Below are positions 49,052-57,233 of a DNA stretch of 64,000 bases, piece by piece. Both the position numbers and the translations under genes were made by a program. Source of the DNA: Stagnihabitans lacustris (GTDB lineage Bacteria > Pseudomonadota > Alphaproteobacteria > Rhodobacterales > Rhodobacteraceae); the NCBI RefSeq assembly GCF_025950525.1, contig NZ_JAPDGS010000006.1, positions 62,001-126,000 of the forward strand. Direction: 5' to 3'. The notes under the pieces are model-generated. The model saw only the letters and a list, made by a program, of their open reading frames with translations, ran no database searches and was not told the DNA's origin. Within the stretch, counting starts at the first letter, position 1. Each line of letters starts with the position of its first letter.

Positions 49052-50830
49052 ATGCACGCCTATCGCAGCCATACCTGCGCCGCCTTGAACACTGCCCATG
49101 TGGGTGACACGGTCCGTCTTTCGGGCTGGGTCCACCGGGTCCGCGACCACGGCGGGGTTCTTTTCATCGACCTGCGCGACCATTACGGGATCACCCAGGT
49201 CCTGGCCGACAGCGACAGCGCCGCCTTTTCCGAGATCGAAAAGGTCCGCTCGGAATGGGTCGTGCAGATCGAGGGCCGGGTGAAGGCGCGCGATGCTTCG
49301 CTTGTGAACCCCAAGCTGCCCACCGGTGAGATCGAGGTCTATGCCACCGGGCTGACGGTCCTGGGCGAGGCGCAGGAACTGCCCTTGCCGGTCTTTGGCG
49401 ATGTGGAATACCCCGAGGAAACCCGGCTGACCTATCGCTTTCTGGACCTGCGCCGCGAGAAGCTGCACAAGAACATGATGCTGCGGTCGAACGTCGTGCG
49501 CCACCTGCGCAACGCCATGTGGGATCAGGGCTTCAACGAGTTCCAGACGCCGATCATCACGGCCTCCAGCCCCGAAGGTGCGCGCGACTTCCTGGTGCCG
49601 TCCCGTCTGCATCCCGGCAAGTTCTATGCGCTGCCCCAGGCCCCACAGCAGTTCAAACAGCTGATCATGGTGGCCGGTTTCGACCGCTATTTCCAGATCG
49701 CGCCCTGCTTCCGCGATGAAGACCCGCGCGCTGACCGTTCGCCCACCGACTTCTACCAGCTTGACGTCGAGATGTCTTTCGTCGAGCAGGAAGACATCTT
49801 TGCCGCCGTCCAGCCCGTGATCCAGGGCCTGTTCGAAAAGTTCCGCCCCGAGTGCAAGACTGCGACCGATTGGCCGCGCATTCGCTATAACGACTCGCTG
49901 CTGTGGTATGGGTCGGATAAGCCCGACCTGCGCAACCCGATCAAGATGCAGATCGTGTCCGAGCATTTCCGGGGATCGGGTTTCGCCGTCTTCGCGAAGC
50001 TCCTGGAGCAGGAAGGCACCGAGATCCGCGCCATCCCGGCGCCGAAGGGCGGCAGCCGCAAGTTCTGCGACCGGATGAACGCTTTCGCGCAAAAAGAGGG
50101 TCTGCCCGGCATGGGCTATATCTTCTGGCGCGAGGCCGAGGATGGGTCGGGCATGGAAGCCGCAGGTCCCCTTGCCAAGAACATCGGGCCCGAGCGGACC
50201 GAGGCGATCCGTCAGCAGCTGGGCCTTGGCCTTGGCGATGCGGCCTTCTTCCTTGGCGGCAAGCCCGAGGCCTTCCAATCGGTTGCAGGGCGTGCGCGCA
50301 ATGAGATCGGGCGGGAACTGGGGCTGGCCGAAACGGACACCTTCCGCTTTGCCTGGATCGTCGATTTCCCGATGTATGAGAAGACCGACGAGGGCAAGAT
50401 CGACTTCTCGCACAACCCGTTCTCGATGCCGCAGGGCGGGCTACCGGCGCTGCAGGGGGATCCGCTGCAGGTCTATGCTTACCAGTATGACCTGGCTTGC
50501 AACGGCTACGAGCTGATTTCGGGTGGCATCCGCAACCACAAGCCGGAAATCATGTATAAGGCCTTTGAACTGGCCGGCTATCCGAACTCGGAAGTCGACA
50601 AGCGCTTTGGCGGCATGGTCAAGGCGTTCAAATATGGCGCGCCGCCCCACGGCGGTTGCGCCATGGGGATCGACCGCGCCGTGATGCTTCTGGCCGATGA
50701 GGCGAACATCCGTGAGGTCATCATGTTCCCGATGAACCAGCGCGCCGAGGACCTGTTGATGGGCGCTCCGTCGGAGCCGCTGAACGAACAGCTGCGCGAA
50801 TTGCGGCTGCGCGTGATCCCGAAGGACTGA
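49052..50830 (+). CDS. aspS: Aspartyl-tRNA synthetase
   Basis: Class IIb synthetase of about 592 residues, the bacterial length with the inserted GAD domain. It has an N-terminal anticodon-binding OB fold ([25 protein letters not shown]), motif 2 ([29 protein letters not shown]) and a motif 3 region ([32 protein letters not shown]). It charges tRNA-Asp. ATG 49052 has AGGGG at 6-nt spacing; ATG 49046 is also possible but too close to that site. Confidence 0.97.
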   Translation: MHAYRSHTCAALNTAHVGDTVRLSGWVHRVRDHGGVLFIDLRDHYGITQVLADSDSAAFSEIEKVRSEWVVQIEGRVKARDASLVNPKLPTGEIEVYATGLTVLGEAQELPLPVFGDVEYPEETRLTYRFLDLRREKLHKNMMLRSNVVRHLRNAMWDQGFNEFQTPIITASSPEGARDFLVPSRLHPGKFYALPQAPQQFKQLIMVAGFDRYFQIAPCFRDEDPRADRSPTDFYQLDVEMSFVEQEDIFAAVQPVIQGLFEKFRPECKTATDWPRIRYNDSLLWYGSDKPDLRNPIKMQIVSEHFRGSGFAVFAKLLEQEGTEIRAIPAPKGGSRKFCDRMNAFAQKEGLPGMGYIFWREAEDGSGMEAAGPLAKNIGPERTEAIRQQLGLGLGDAAFFLGGKPEAFQSVAGRARNEIGRELGLAETDTFRFAWIVDFPMYEKTDEGKIDFSHNPFSMPQGGLPALQGDPLQVYAYQYDLACNGYELISGGIRNHKPEIMYKAFELAGYPNSEVDKRFGGMVKAFKYGAPPHGGCAMGIDRAVMLLADEANIREVIMFPMNQRAEDLLMGAPSEPLNEQLRELRLRVIPKD

Positions 50831-50901
50831 GGCAGATCCCGGGCTAGGCAGGCCAACCAGAGCGACCTTGCCTGGAACGGCGCTCTGCTTCAACCGCGTA
50901 G

Positions 50902-50919
50902 CCCGGGGTATACCCCGGG
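50902..50919. other. Perfect 18-bp palindrome downstream of aspS
   Basis: The half-site CCCGGGGTA is exactly mirrored (50902-50919). An outer inverted repeat, CCCGGGCTA (50838-50846) against TAGCCCGGG (50899-50907), overlaps it. It lies in the 169-bp gap between aspS and the DUF1993 gene; a terminator or hairpin is likely. Confidence 0.5.
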
Positions 50920-50999
50920 TCTTGCCGGGCAAGCCCAAGAAACCTTGCCAAATGCGACATGCGGGGCCACTCTGGCCTCGCATTGCATTTCGGGGCCTC

Positions 51000-51470
51000 A
51001 TGTCGCTTTACACCGCCTGCGTGCCGGTCTTTCGCCACTACCTCGCCCGGGCGCAGGAGATGGCCGAGGCCTATCCGGAGGTCTTGGGCGCCCACATCGC
51101 CGACGCCTTCCCCGCAGGCCAGCACTTCGCCACCGCGGCGGGCTTTGCCTTGCGGGTGGCTTGCCCCTTGGCGGGGCGCGACATCCCCGACCTGCCGCGT
51201 GCGCTGTCGCCCCGCCTGGCCGTGGTGCGCGCGACGCTGGGCGCCATGCGGCCCGAAGAGTTCCAGGGCGCCGAGGCGCGGCGCATCCAGCACAAGGCCG
51301 GTTTTGCCGATCTGGACCAATCCGCCGAAGAGTTCGTTTACCTTTACGGTGTGCCGAATTTCTTCTTTCACCTGACCATGGGATATGCGGCATTGCGTGG
51401 GGCCGGGGTGGCCTTGGGCAAGGCGGATTTCGACGGGTTCCACGCCTATCCCCGCGATTTCCGCTTTTGA
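51000..51470 (+). CDS. DUF1993 family protein
   Basis: Helical protein of 156 residues: MSLYTACVPVFRHYLARAQEMAEAY, ATAAGFALRVACPLAGRDIP and YLYGVPNFFFHLTMGYAALRGAGVALGKADFDGF. These are the conserved blocks of DUF1993, related to the DinB-like four-helix bundles. The FHLTMGYAALR segment carries a His conserved in the family. No reaction is established. The start at 51000 gives the family-typical N-terminus; longer frames were rejected. Confidence 0.82.
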   Translation: MSLYTACVPVFRHYLARAQEMAEAYPEVLGAHIADAFPAGQHFATAAGFALRVACPLAGRDIPDLPRALSPRLAVVRATLGAMRPEEFQGAEARRIQHKAGFADLDQSAEEFVYLYGVPNFFFHLTMGYAALRGAGVALGKADFDGFHAYPRDFRF

Positions 51471-51529
51471 TCAAAAGCCCTTGCGTCCGAATGGCCCCTG
51501 ACGCAGTCTGATCCGAAAGAGGTGCCGCC

Positions 51530-52237
51530 ATGACCAAGACCTTCGGCTTTGCCCTGCCCGATTGGACCCCGCCCCCCGCCCCCACGGGCGAGACCCTGAC
51601 CGGTCATTGGGTGCAACTGGAGGCCATGGACCCCGATGCCCATGCCGCCGACCTGTTTCGCGCCTATTCCGCGGCCGATCAGGTCTGGGACTATCTGCCT
51701 TACGGCCCGTTTTCCTCGGCCAGCGGCTATCACCGCTGGGCCAAAGAGAACGCCTGTGGGGCCGATCCGCTGTTTTATGTGCTGCGCAATCGGTTGACCG
51801 GGCAATGTGGCGGGGTGGCCTCGTATCTGCGGATCACGCCGGGGTCGGGGTCGATCGAGGTCGGCCATATCAACCTCGCGCCCGAGATTGCGGGGTCAAG
51901 GGCCTCGTCCGAGGCGATGTATCTGATGATGGATTGGGCCTTTCGCAACGGCTATCGGCGCTATGAATGGAAATGCGACGCGCTGAACATGCCCAGTCGC
52001 AAGGCGGCGCAGCGGCTGGGGTTTTCCTATGAGGGCATCTTTCGCCAGGCCACGGTCTACAAGGGGCGCAACCGCGATACGGCCTGGTTCGCGGTGATCG
52101 ACCAGGATTGGCCCGCGCTGAAAGAGGCCTGGCGGGTCTGGCTGTCGCCCGCGAATTTCAACGCCGAGGGGCGGCAGAAAGAAAGCCTTGCCGATCTGAC
52201 GGGCCTTGTGCGGGTGTCATCAGACCCGGCGCTGTGA
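51530..52237 (+). CDS. GNAT acetyltransferase (RimJ/RimL-like)
   Basis: Protein of 235 residues: LTGHWVQLEAMDPDAHAADLFRAYS, VASYLRITPGSGSIEVGHINLAPEIAGSRASSEAMYLMMDWAFRNGYRRYEWKCDALNMPSRKAAQRLGFSYEGIFRQATVYKGRNRDTAWFAV. The NMPSRKAAQRLGF...EG...F pattern marks the GNAT RimJ/RimL-like group, which acetylates amino groups of proteins or small molecules. AAAGAGGTG precedes the ATG. Convergent hairpins follow its stop. Confidence 0.87.
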   Translation: MTKTFGFALPDWTPPPAPTGETLTGHWVQLEAMDPDAHAADLFRAYSAADQVWDYLPYGPFSSASGYHRWAKENACGADPLFYVLRNRLTGQCGGVASYLRITPGSGSIEVGHINLAPEIAGSRASSEAMYLMMDWAFRNGYRRYEWKCDALNMPSRKAAQRLGFSYEGIFRQATVYKGRNRDTAWFAVIDQDWPALKEAWRVWLSPANFNAEGRQKESLADLTGLVRVSSDPAL

Positions 52238-52242
52238 CCTGT

Positions 52243-52313
52243 CCGGGAGAGCGCCGATTTTTCACAGAAAAATCGCCGTCTCCCGGAGGGGGCGATTTTG
52301 CTGCGCAAAATCG
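52243..52313. terminator. Two hairpins between convergent genes
   Basis: The first hairpin pairs CCGGGAGA with TCTCCCGG and GATTTTT with AAAAATC (52243-52286). The second pairs CGATTTTG with CAAAATCG (52293-52313). Located between the acetyltransferase and the DUF167 gene, they are likely bidirectional terminators. Confidence 0.75.
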
Positions 52314-52315
52314 TT

Positions 52316-52567
52316 TCAGTCCAGGCGGAAGACCTTGTCCCGCGATGTCGCCCCTTTGATCAGCGTCAAGCGGCTCTTCGCCACCCCAAGCGCATGGGCC
52401 AAAAGCTCGGCCACCGCCGCATTGGCCTTGCCGTCCTCGGGCGGGGCCGTCACCTCGGCCTTCAGCACCTCTCCCTCGCTCAACTGGTTGCGCCGCGCCC
52501 TTGGCGTCACATGCAGGGCGAAAACCGCCCCCGGGACCGCGCGTTCGGCCCATGCGCCTTTCTTCAT
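52316..52567 (-). CDS. DUF167 (YggU) family protein
   Basis: Protein of 83 residues: FALHVTPRARRNQLSEGEVLKAEVTAPPEDGKANAAVAELLAHALGVAKSRLTLIKGATSRDKVFRL. This is the complete DUF167 fold with the conserved PPxDGKAN motif and the GxxSRxK end. No firm biochemical role is established; a ribosome- or RNA-related role has been suggested. It ends at the double hairpin and is divergent from the nitroreductase gene across 100 bp. Confidence 0.92.
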   Translation of the reverse strand: MKKGAWAERAVPGAVFALHVTPRARRNQLSEGEVLKAEVTAPPEDGKANAAVAELLAHALGVAKSRLTLIKGATSRDKVFRLD

Positions 52568-52667
52568 GGCCCCTCTTCTCTGCCAGCCCTGCGGCGCTTA
52601 TCTGCCTTTGCGGCAGGCTTGACCCGCGGCCCGACCCGCGTCAAGCCTACCGCCAAAGGAGACCCCC

Positions 52668-53246
52668 ATGACCGTGCCGACCACCGCGCCCATGACCGCT
52701 TTCGATTTCCTCGCCCGTCGCCGCTCACATTCGGCCAAGTTCTTTGATCCCGCCGGGGCCGTCCCCGACCGCGCCGCGCTGGAGCCCATCTTGCAAGCGG
52801 CGCTGCGCGTGCCCGACCATGGCAAGCTGGAGCCCTGGCGGCTGGTCGTGTTGCAAGGCGCGTCGCTGCGGGCCTTGGGGGACATCGCAACCGACCTTGC
52901 GCCCGATGCCGAGGCTGCGGCCAAGGGGGCTGCGATCTATCAGACCGCGCGCCTGGCGGTGGCGGTGATTTCCGCGCCCAAGGATTTCCCCAAGGTGCCA
53001 GAGGTTGAACAGCGCGCCTCGGCCCATGCGCTCTGCCTGAACCTGGTGAACGCGGCCGAGGCTGCGGGCTGGGGCGCCTGCTGGCTGACCGGCTGGCCCG
53101 CCCATCACCCGGATTGGGCCGCCCGCGCCTTGGGCTGCACCGGGGCCGAGCAGGTCGCCGGCATCATCCACATCGGCACGGCAGGCCCCGAGGCCCCCGA
53201 CCGCCCGCGCCCCGACCTGGCAAAAATCGTGGAGTGGCGCGCGTGA
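52668..53246 (+). CDS. Nitroreductase-family protein
   Basis: FMN-dependent nitroreductase-fold protein of 192 residues. RRRSHSAKFFDPAG near the N-terminus is the FMN phosphate-binding start. ALRVPDHGKLEPWRLVVLQG, and NAAEAAGWGACWLTGWPA with AGIIHIGTAG, are typical of the RutE/HadB-like or YdjA subgroup. It probably reduces nitro compounds or quinones with NAD(P)H. GGAGACCCCC precedes the ATG. Its stop overlaps the GTG start of the next gene. Confidence 0.87.
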   Translation: MTVPTTAPMTAFDFLARRRSHSAKFFDPAGAVPDRAALEPILQAALRVPDHGKLEPWRLVVLQGASLRALGDIATDLAPDAEAAAKGAAIYQTARLAVAVISAPKDFPKVPEVEQRASAHALCLNLVNAAEAAGWGACWLTGWPAHHPDWAARALGCTGAEQVAGIIHIGTAGPEAPDRPRPDLAKIVEWRA

Positions 53247-53929
53247 TCTTTCAGGCTTTCTTTGCCGCCCTGGGCCAGATGACCGACCCGCGCTTCATCC
53301 GCGTGTTGTGGCGCGGCGTGGCGCTGTCGGTCGGGCTTTTGGCCGCCCTCGGCCTGGCCCTTTGGTTCGGCGTCGAAAGCCTGATCCCGGGGGCCGTGAC
53401 CTTGCCCGTCATCGGCACGGTTGGAGGCCTGGGGATTGCGGCCACGATTGGCGTGATCCTGGCCATGGCTCTGGCCTCGGTCTTTCTGATGGTGCCGGTC
53501 GCTGCGGCCTTTTCGGCGCTGTTCCTGGACGAGGTCGCCGATGCCGTCGAGGGAGAACATTACCCCGGCCAGAAGGGCACAGCGCTGAGCCTGTCCGAGG
53601 GCCTGGCCGACAGTGTCGTCCTGTTCCTTGTCATGGTCGTGGTCAGCCTTCTGGCCCTGGCGCTGTCGGTCTTTTTGGGGCCTTTCGGGCCCATGCTGTT
53701 TTGGGCGCTGAACGGCTGGCTTTTGGGGCGAGAGTATTTCCAGATGGCCGCCCGGCGCCATTTGCCCCGCGATCAGGCCCGCGCCCTGATGCGGCGCCAT
53801 TCGGGGACACTCTGGCTGGCGGGGACCTTGATGGCCGCGCCCCTGTCGCTGCCCCTGGTCGGGCTGTTCATCCCAGTTCTGGGCGCCGCGACCTTTACGC
53901 ACCTTTTCCAGCGTCTTCGAAATACTTAA
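53243..53929 (+). CDS. EI24-domain (CysZ-like) membrane protein
   Basis: Integral membrane protein of 228 residues starting with GTG overlapping the previous stop. About four to five hydrophobic segments are visible (about 28-45, 55-100, 130-155 and 195-222). The sequence TALSLSEGLADSVVLFLVMVVVSLLALALSVFLGPFGPMLFWALNGWLLGREYF is typical of the EI24/CysZ family. E. coli CysZ transports sulfate, but no sulfur genes are near, so function is open. Its 3' end overlaps the convergent DUF1467 gene by 35 nt. Confidence 0.85.
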   Translation: MIFQAFFAALGQMTDPRFIRVLWRGVALSVGLLAALGLALWFGVESLIPGAVTLPVIGTVGGLGIAATIGVILAMALASVFLMVPVAAAFSALFLDEVADAVEGEHYPGQKGTALSLSEGLADSVVLFLVMVVVSLLALALSVFLGPFGPMLFWALNGWLLGREYFQMAARRHLPRDQARALMRRHSGTLWLAGTLMAAPLSLPLVGLFIPVLGAATFTHLFQRLRNT

Positions 53930-54188
53930 GAAGCTGGAAGTAATCCGTATCCCGGATCGACACGACCTCTGACATGATAAAGGCGCAAAGTGCGGCCCAA
54001 AGCACCAGGGTGATCCAGGTCGTCAGCCGCGCCTTGCGGCCGATCTGGGGGTCAACTGGGGCCGAACGGGCCGAGCCGGGGACGACCTCTCCGGCCGCGG
54101 CCTGGCTGATCTGGCGCGTCGGCAGGATGCAGAGGAACACCATGAACCAGATGACAGAGAAAAGGACGAAGGCTCCGGTGATGGTCAT
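53895..54188 (-). CDS. DUF1467 family protein
   Basis: Small membrane protein of 97 residues with two hydrophobic segments: ITGAFVLFSVIWFMVFLCILP at 3-23 and TTWITLVLWAALCAFIMSEVV at about 56-76. The motif LPTRQISQAAAGEVVPGSARSAPVDPQIGRKA between them is characteristic of DUF1467, a family largely restricted to alphaproteobacteria and usually adjacent to methylmalonyl-CoA epimerase, as here (4-nt overlap). Function is unknown. Confidence 0.9.
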   Translation of the reverse strand: MTITGAFVLFSVIWFMVFLCILPTRQISQAAAGEVVPGSARSAPVDPQIGRKARLTTWITLVLWAALCAFIMSEVVSIRDTDYFQLLKYFEDAGKGA

Positions 54189-54583
54189 GCTTGCTCCAGC
54201 TCGATCAGGGTGCCGTTGAAATCCTTGGGATGCAGGAAGATCACCGGCTTGCCATGGGCGCCGATCTTGGGCTCGCCCAGGACCCGCGCGCCCTCTGCGA
54301 CCAATTTGGCGCGGGCGGCCTGGATGTCCACCACCTCGTAGCAGATGTGATGGATGCCGCCCGAGGGGTTCTTTTCCAGAAAGCCCGCGATCGGAGAATT
54401 GGCGCCCAGGGGCGTCAGAAGCTCGATCTTGGTGTTGGGCAGGGTGATGAAGACGACGGTCACGCCATGGGCGGGCTCGTCCTGCGGGGGGGCGACCTCG
54501 GCGCCAAGCGCGCCTCGGTAAATCGCTGCGGCGGCCGTGATATCGGGCACGGCGATGGCAACGTGGTTCAGGCGACCGATCAT
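54185..54583 (-). CDS. mce: Methylmalonyl-CoA epimerase
   Basis: VOC-fold enzyme of 132 residues. Metal ligands are visible as His7 (LNHVAIAV), His78/His79 (GIHHICYEV) and Glu128 (GTLIELEQ), and the KIGAHGKPVIFLHPKDFNGTLIELEQ ending is diagnostic. It interconverts (S)- and (R)-methylmalonyl-CoA in propionyl-CoA assimilation and the ethylmalonyl-CoA pathway, both common in Rhodobacteraceae. It is followed by DUF1467 with a 4-nt overlap. Confidence 0.95.
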   Translation of the reverse strand: MIGRLNHVAIAVPDITAAAAIYRGALGAEVAPPQDEPAHGVTVVFITLPNTKIELLTPLGANSPIAGFLEKNPSGGIHHICYEVVDIQAARAKLVAEGARVLGEPKIGAHGKPVIFLHPKDFNGTLIELEQA

Positions 54584-54709
54584 CTTGTCCTCCGTTTTCC
54601 GCGGTTATGGGGGGTGGGGCGCGGCCTGTCCAGCCTTGCGATTTCGCGGCGGCATTAGGTAAGCCTTAAGGATGATGTGGTCTGTTGAAGAGAATCTCGG
54701 GGACCTGTC

Positions 54710-55408
54710 ATGCCGCATCTGTCGACCTTGGAACTACCTGACCTGCCAATTTCCTTGATGGCAGAGGAGATGGCCGATCTGCCCCTGCGCGGGGTCACGA
54801 TCCTTGCGGTCGAGGACAGCCGCTTTGCCTCCGAATCGCTGCGGCTGATTTGCCGGCGGCTGGGGGCGCGGTTGCGACGCGCCGAAAGCCTGGAGACGGC
54901 GGGGGCGCATCTGCGGCTGTATCGGCCGGATGTGGCGATTGTCGATCTGGGCTTGCCCGACGGCAGTGGCGAAGAGTTGATCCGCGACCTGTCGGCCCGC
55001 AATCCGCGGCCCGCTGTGATCGCGATTTCCGGCGACGGGGATCGGCGGGGGGCGGCGCTGGCGGCCGGGGCGGATGCTTTCCTGGAAAAGCCGATTGCCG
55101 GGGTGACGGATCTGGCCTTCCTGCTGCGGCGCCTGTTCCCGGAACGCGCGGGCAAGGTGACATCGGGCGAGGGCGTGGTGCCTGACCGGCTGGCGCTGCG
55201 TGATGATCTGGTCCATGCGGTGGACCTGCTGGACCACCTGCCCGGACCAGAGGGGGAGGCCTATGTGGCGGGCTTTGTTCACGGCCTTGCGGTCGATTCG
55301 GGCGACAAGGCCTTGGTGGAGCTTTCGTCGGCCCATGCCGACAAGGCCTCTTTGCGGGCAGCGATCCTGGCCCGGCTGACCAACAGCGGCCCGGCCTTCG
55401 GCGACTAA
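54710..55408 (+). CDS. Receiver-domain protein without recognised output domain
   Basis: Protein of 232 residues. After about 28 N-terminal residues a receiver domain (about 29-145) has acidic pair Glu35/Asp36, phospho-acceptor Asp79 (VAIVDLGLPDGSGE), Ser107 and Lys127 (LEKPIAG). The remaining about 85 residues are helical (LVHAVDLLDHLPGPEGEAYVAGFVHGLA, DKALVELSSAHADKASLRAAIL) and could be a degenerate HPt-like bundle, though no phospho-His position is evident. It is not a DNA-binding regulator. No kinase gene is nearby, so it may act by protein contact. Confidence 0.8.
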   Translation: MPHLSTLELPDLPISLMAEEMADLPLRGVTILAVEDSRFASESLRLICRRLGARLRRAESLETAGAHLRLYRPDVAIVDLGLPDGSGEELIRDLSARNPRPAVIAISGDGDRRGAALAAGADAFLEKPIAGVTDLAFLLRRLFPERAGKVTSGEGVVPDRLALRDDLVHAVDLLDHLPGPEGEAYVAGFVHGLAVDSGDKALVELSSAHADKASLRAAILARLTNSGPAFGD

Positions 55409-55632
55409 CGCTTGGGATAGACGCCTTCGGGCAGGTTCAGCGCGGCCATCAGGTCGCGGACCTGGGACAGGGACAGGGTGATGCGCACCGGTTCGTCCAG
55501 CATCGGGTCAATCTGTTCCAGGACAACGCAATCTTCAAAGGCCAGGATGGTGGCATCCTCGGCGCGGGGCTCTTCGCCCTCGTCGATCAGGGTGATGGCG
55601 GTGTGGTCGAATTCGTGTTCGATGGTAAACAT
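55405..55632 (-). CDS. Small acidic hypothetical protein
   Basis: Protein of 75 residues, strongly acidic: MFTIEHEFDHTAITLIDEGEEPRAEDATILAFEDCVVLEQIDPMLDEPVRITLSLSQVRDLMAALNLPEG. It looks like a small beta-rich fold followed by one helix. I do not recognise a named family, but the composition and clean start suggest a conserved alphaproteobacterial protein. ATG 55632 was chosen over the longer frame from 55710. It overlaps the end of the receiver gene by 4 nt on the opposite strand. Confidence 0.65.
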   Translation of the reverse strand: MFTIEHEFDHTAITLIDEGEEPRAEDATILAFEDCVVLEQIDPMLDEPVRITLSLSQVRDLMAALNLPEGVYPKR

Positions 55633-55672
55633 GGGGTCAGCATAGGGGGGGCAGGGGCGCGGGGGAAGGGGC

Positions 55673-55686
55673 TTGATCCAGATCAA
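55673..55686. promoter_or_regulatory. FNR/FnrL-type anaerobox
   Basis: TTGATCCAGATCAA matches TTGAT-N4-ATCAA perfectly. It lies 55 nt upstream of the ATG at 55741 and about 40 nt upstream of the divergent small gene. It probably mediates oxygen-dependent control by FnrL. Confidence 0.75.
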
Positions 55687-55740
55687 GGCGGGACGGCGGC
55701 GTCGGATCATGCTGGAGGTCTTGCAAGTCAGGAGGTTGCG

Positions 55741-55992
55741 ATGATGGGCTATGTCGAGGCGCCACGGGCCTGGGGTCTTACGCGGGGGATGGCGCGGGCC
55801 GTGGGGCTGGACCTTGTGTCTGCGGTGACAGAGGGGTGGTTAAGCCGGACAGAGCTGGGCTGCTTGGTCGAGACCTGTGAGGCTTGCGACCAATCGGCGC
55901 GCTGCACGGCCTGGCTTGCCGTGACCCTGCGGACCGAGGCTTTGCCCCCCTATTGCCGCAACGCCGCGGCGCTGGGGGCGTTGCAGCCCTGA
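55741..55992 (+). CDS. DUF6455 family cysteine-containing protein
   Basis: Small protein of 83 residues: ARAVGLDLVSAVTEGWLSRTELGCLVETCEACDQSARCTAWL, then LPPYCRNAAALGAL. The Cys pattern (Cys41, Cys46, Cys49, Cys55, Cys72) and the YCxNA ending are typical of DUF6455, found in Rhodobacterales; the set could bind zinc or an iron-sulfur cluster. AGGAGG precedes the ATG pair. A perfect FNR-type box 55 nt upstream suggests induction or repression under low oxygen, which would fit a redox-sensitive protein. Function is unestablished. Confidence 0.8.
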   Translation: MMGYVEAPRAWGLTRGMARAVGLDLVSAVTEGWLSRTELGCLVETCEACDQSARCTAWLAVTLRTEALPPYCRNAAALGALQP

Positions 55993-55997
55993 AGTCG

Positions 55998-56040
55998 GGG
56001 CCTGGAGTATTGGCCTGAAGTATGGGCCTGAAGTATGGGC
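55998..56040. repeat. Short tandem repeat
   Basis: Three imperfect copies of a 13-14-bp unit (GGCCTGAAGTATGG type) follow the DUF6455 gene. No function is apparent. Confidence 0.7.
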
Positions 56041-56088
56041 TGTTCCCGCGCTTTGCCCCGGTGCATCATGGGGCAAAGGGAGAATTCG

Positions 56089-56439
56089 ATGCATTTTACG
56101 CCCCTCGGACGCGCCATCGCGCGGGCCTATCTGGTGGTCTATGACCTGGCGATGCGGCTGGGCACAGTGCCGGGCGCCTTGGTGTTGGGCTATGGCCCGA
56201 TCCTGCTGGCGATGGCCGCTTTTCTGGTCAAGACCGCGGTCTTTGACCCTTGGCTGGGCAGTTCCGGCGCGACCTTGGCGATTTTCGTTGCTTTTGCGAC
56301 CTTTGGCCCCTTGATGAACACCGGATCAAAGATCGTGACCGAGATCATGCAGCTGCGCCGCCAGGGCGCCTGGCCCGGGGACGTGCCGACACTGCGCCGG
56401 ATCGAGGCGCTGCGGGCCTGGGCAAAGACGCGGGATTGA
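56089..56439 (+). CDS. Small membrane protein, hypothetical
   Basis: Protein of 116 residues with two or three hydrophobic segments (about 13-30, 33-53 and 62-80: LVLGYGPILLAMAAFLVKTAVF; GATLAIFVAFATFGPLMNTGSKI). The C-terminal cytoplasmic tail is amphipathic (LRRQGAWPGDVPTLRRIEALRAWAKT). I do not recognise a family. ATG 56089 follows AAAGGGAG. Its neighbours are the DUF6455 and EF-hand genes, with no overlap. Confidence 0.65.
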   Translation: MHFTPLGRAIARAYLVVYDLAMRLGTVPGALVLGYGPILLAMAAFLVKTAVFDPWLGSSGATLAIFVAFATFGPLMNTGSKIVTEIMQLRRQGAWPGDVPTLRRIEALRAWAKTRD

Positions 56440-56553
56440 CGAAAATCCCCCATAGATTCGGGCGCCTTATCCTGTAATTCCAAAGGCTTCGTAAACCGCG
56501 GTCTTTCAAGATGGCCAGGGCCCGCCACGGGTCGCGACCAGAAAGGAAGACCT

Positions 56554-57195
56554 ATGATTTCTGCCCTGAGTGGAAGCAGCGCCCTGACGCTGCTTTCGGT
56601 CTTTGGGCGGGGCCAGGCGGCCAGCGGGGTGCAAGAGACCCGCGCGGCTGCGCGCCCGCCCCCTCCACCGCCGCCCCCGCCCGCGGGCAATGGCGCCTCT
56701 GCCCAGTCGATTTTCGAGTCGCTTTTGGGCAGTGTCGACACCAAGGACCTGATTGCCGGTCTGGATCAGGATGGTGACGGAACGTTGGGCACCGAGGAGC
56801 TGACCTCGGCCTTCCAGCAGGCCACGGGTGATCCTTTGGCTCAGTTGGTCTCCAACATCATCGCCAACCTTGACGGCGATGGTGATCAGGCGGTCAACGC
56901 GGACGAGCTGACCTCGGGGCTGGAGCAACTGGCCGCCTCGGGTCCGCAGGGGCATCCCGGCGGCCCACCCCCCGGCCCGCCTCCAACCGACGCCAGCGAC
57001 GCGGCCACAAGTCTGATCAACGGTTTGGACAGCGACGGCGATGGCACGCTCAGCGCCGAAGAGCTGGCCGCCGCCTTCGAGACCAAATCCACAGCGACGG
57101 CCAACGCGCAAAAGTCGCTGCAAGAGCTGCTGTTCACCCTTCTCCTGGAAGGGAAGGATCAGCAGAACCCGGCCACAAGTGCTTATGCCGCCTAA
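56554..57195 (+). CDS. EF-hand calcium-binding protein with proline-rich linkers
   Basis: Protein of 213 residues with three canonical EF-hand loops: DQDGDGTLGTEE (71-82), DGDGDQAVNADE (107-118) and DSDGDGTLSAEE (159-170). Each has acidic residues at the calcium positions and a closing Glu. A run of nine prolines lies at 35-43 and a Gly/Pro linker (HPGGPPPGPPP) at about 134-144. No signal peptide is evident. It probably senses or buffers Ca2+. AGAAAGGAAG precedes the ATG. It is convergent with carB across a strong hairpin. Confidence 0.85.
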   Translation: MISALSGSSALTLLSVFGRGQAASGVQETRAAARPPPPPPPPPAGNGASAQSIFESLLGSVDTKDLIAGLDQDGDGTLGTEELTSAFQQATGDPLAQLVSNIIANLDGDGDQAVNADELTSGLEQLAASGPQGHPGGPPPGPPPTDASDAATSLINGLDSDGDGTLSAEELAAAFETKSTATANAQKSLQELLFTLLLEGKDQQNPATSAYAA

Positions 57196-57198
57196 AGA

Positions 57199-57230
57199 AA
57201 AGCGGCCCCGGGATCACCGGGGCCGCTTGA
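57199..57230. terminator. Strong hairpin between convergent EF-hand gene and carB
   Basis: The arms AGCGGCCCCGG (57201-57211) and CCGGGGCCGCT (57217-57227) enclose GATCA, with A-rich and T-containing flanks. They sit 4 nt from each gene end, consistent with a bidirectional terminator. Confidence 0.85.
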
Positions 57231-57233
57231 CAA

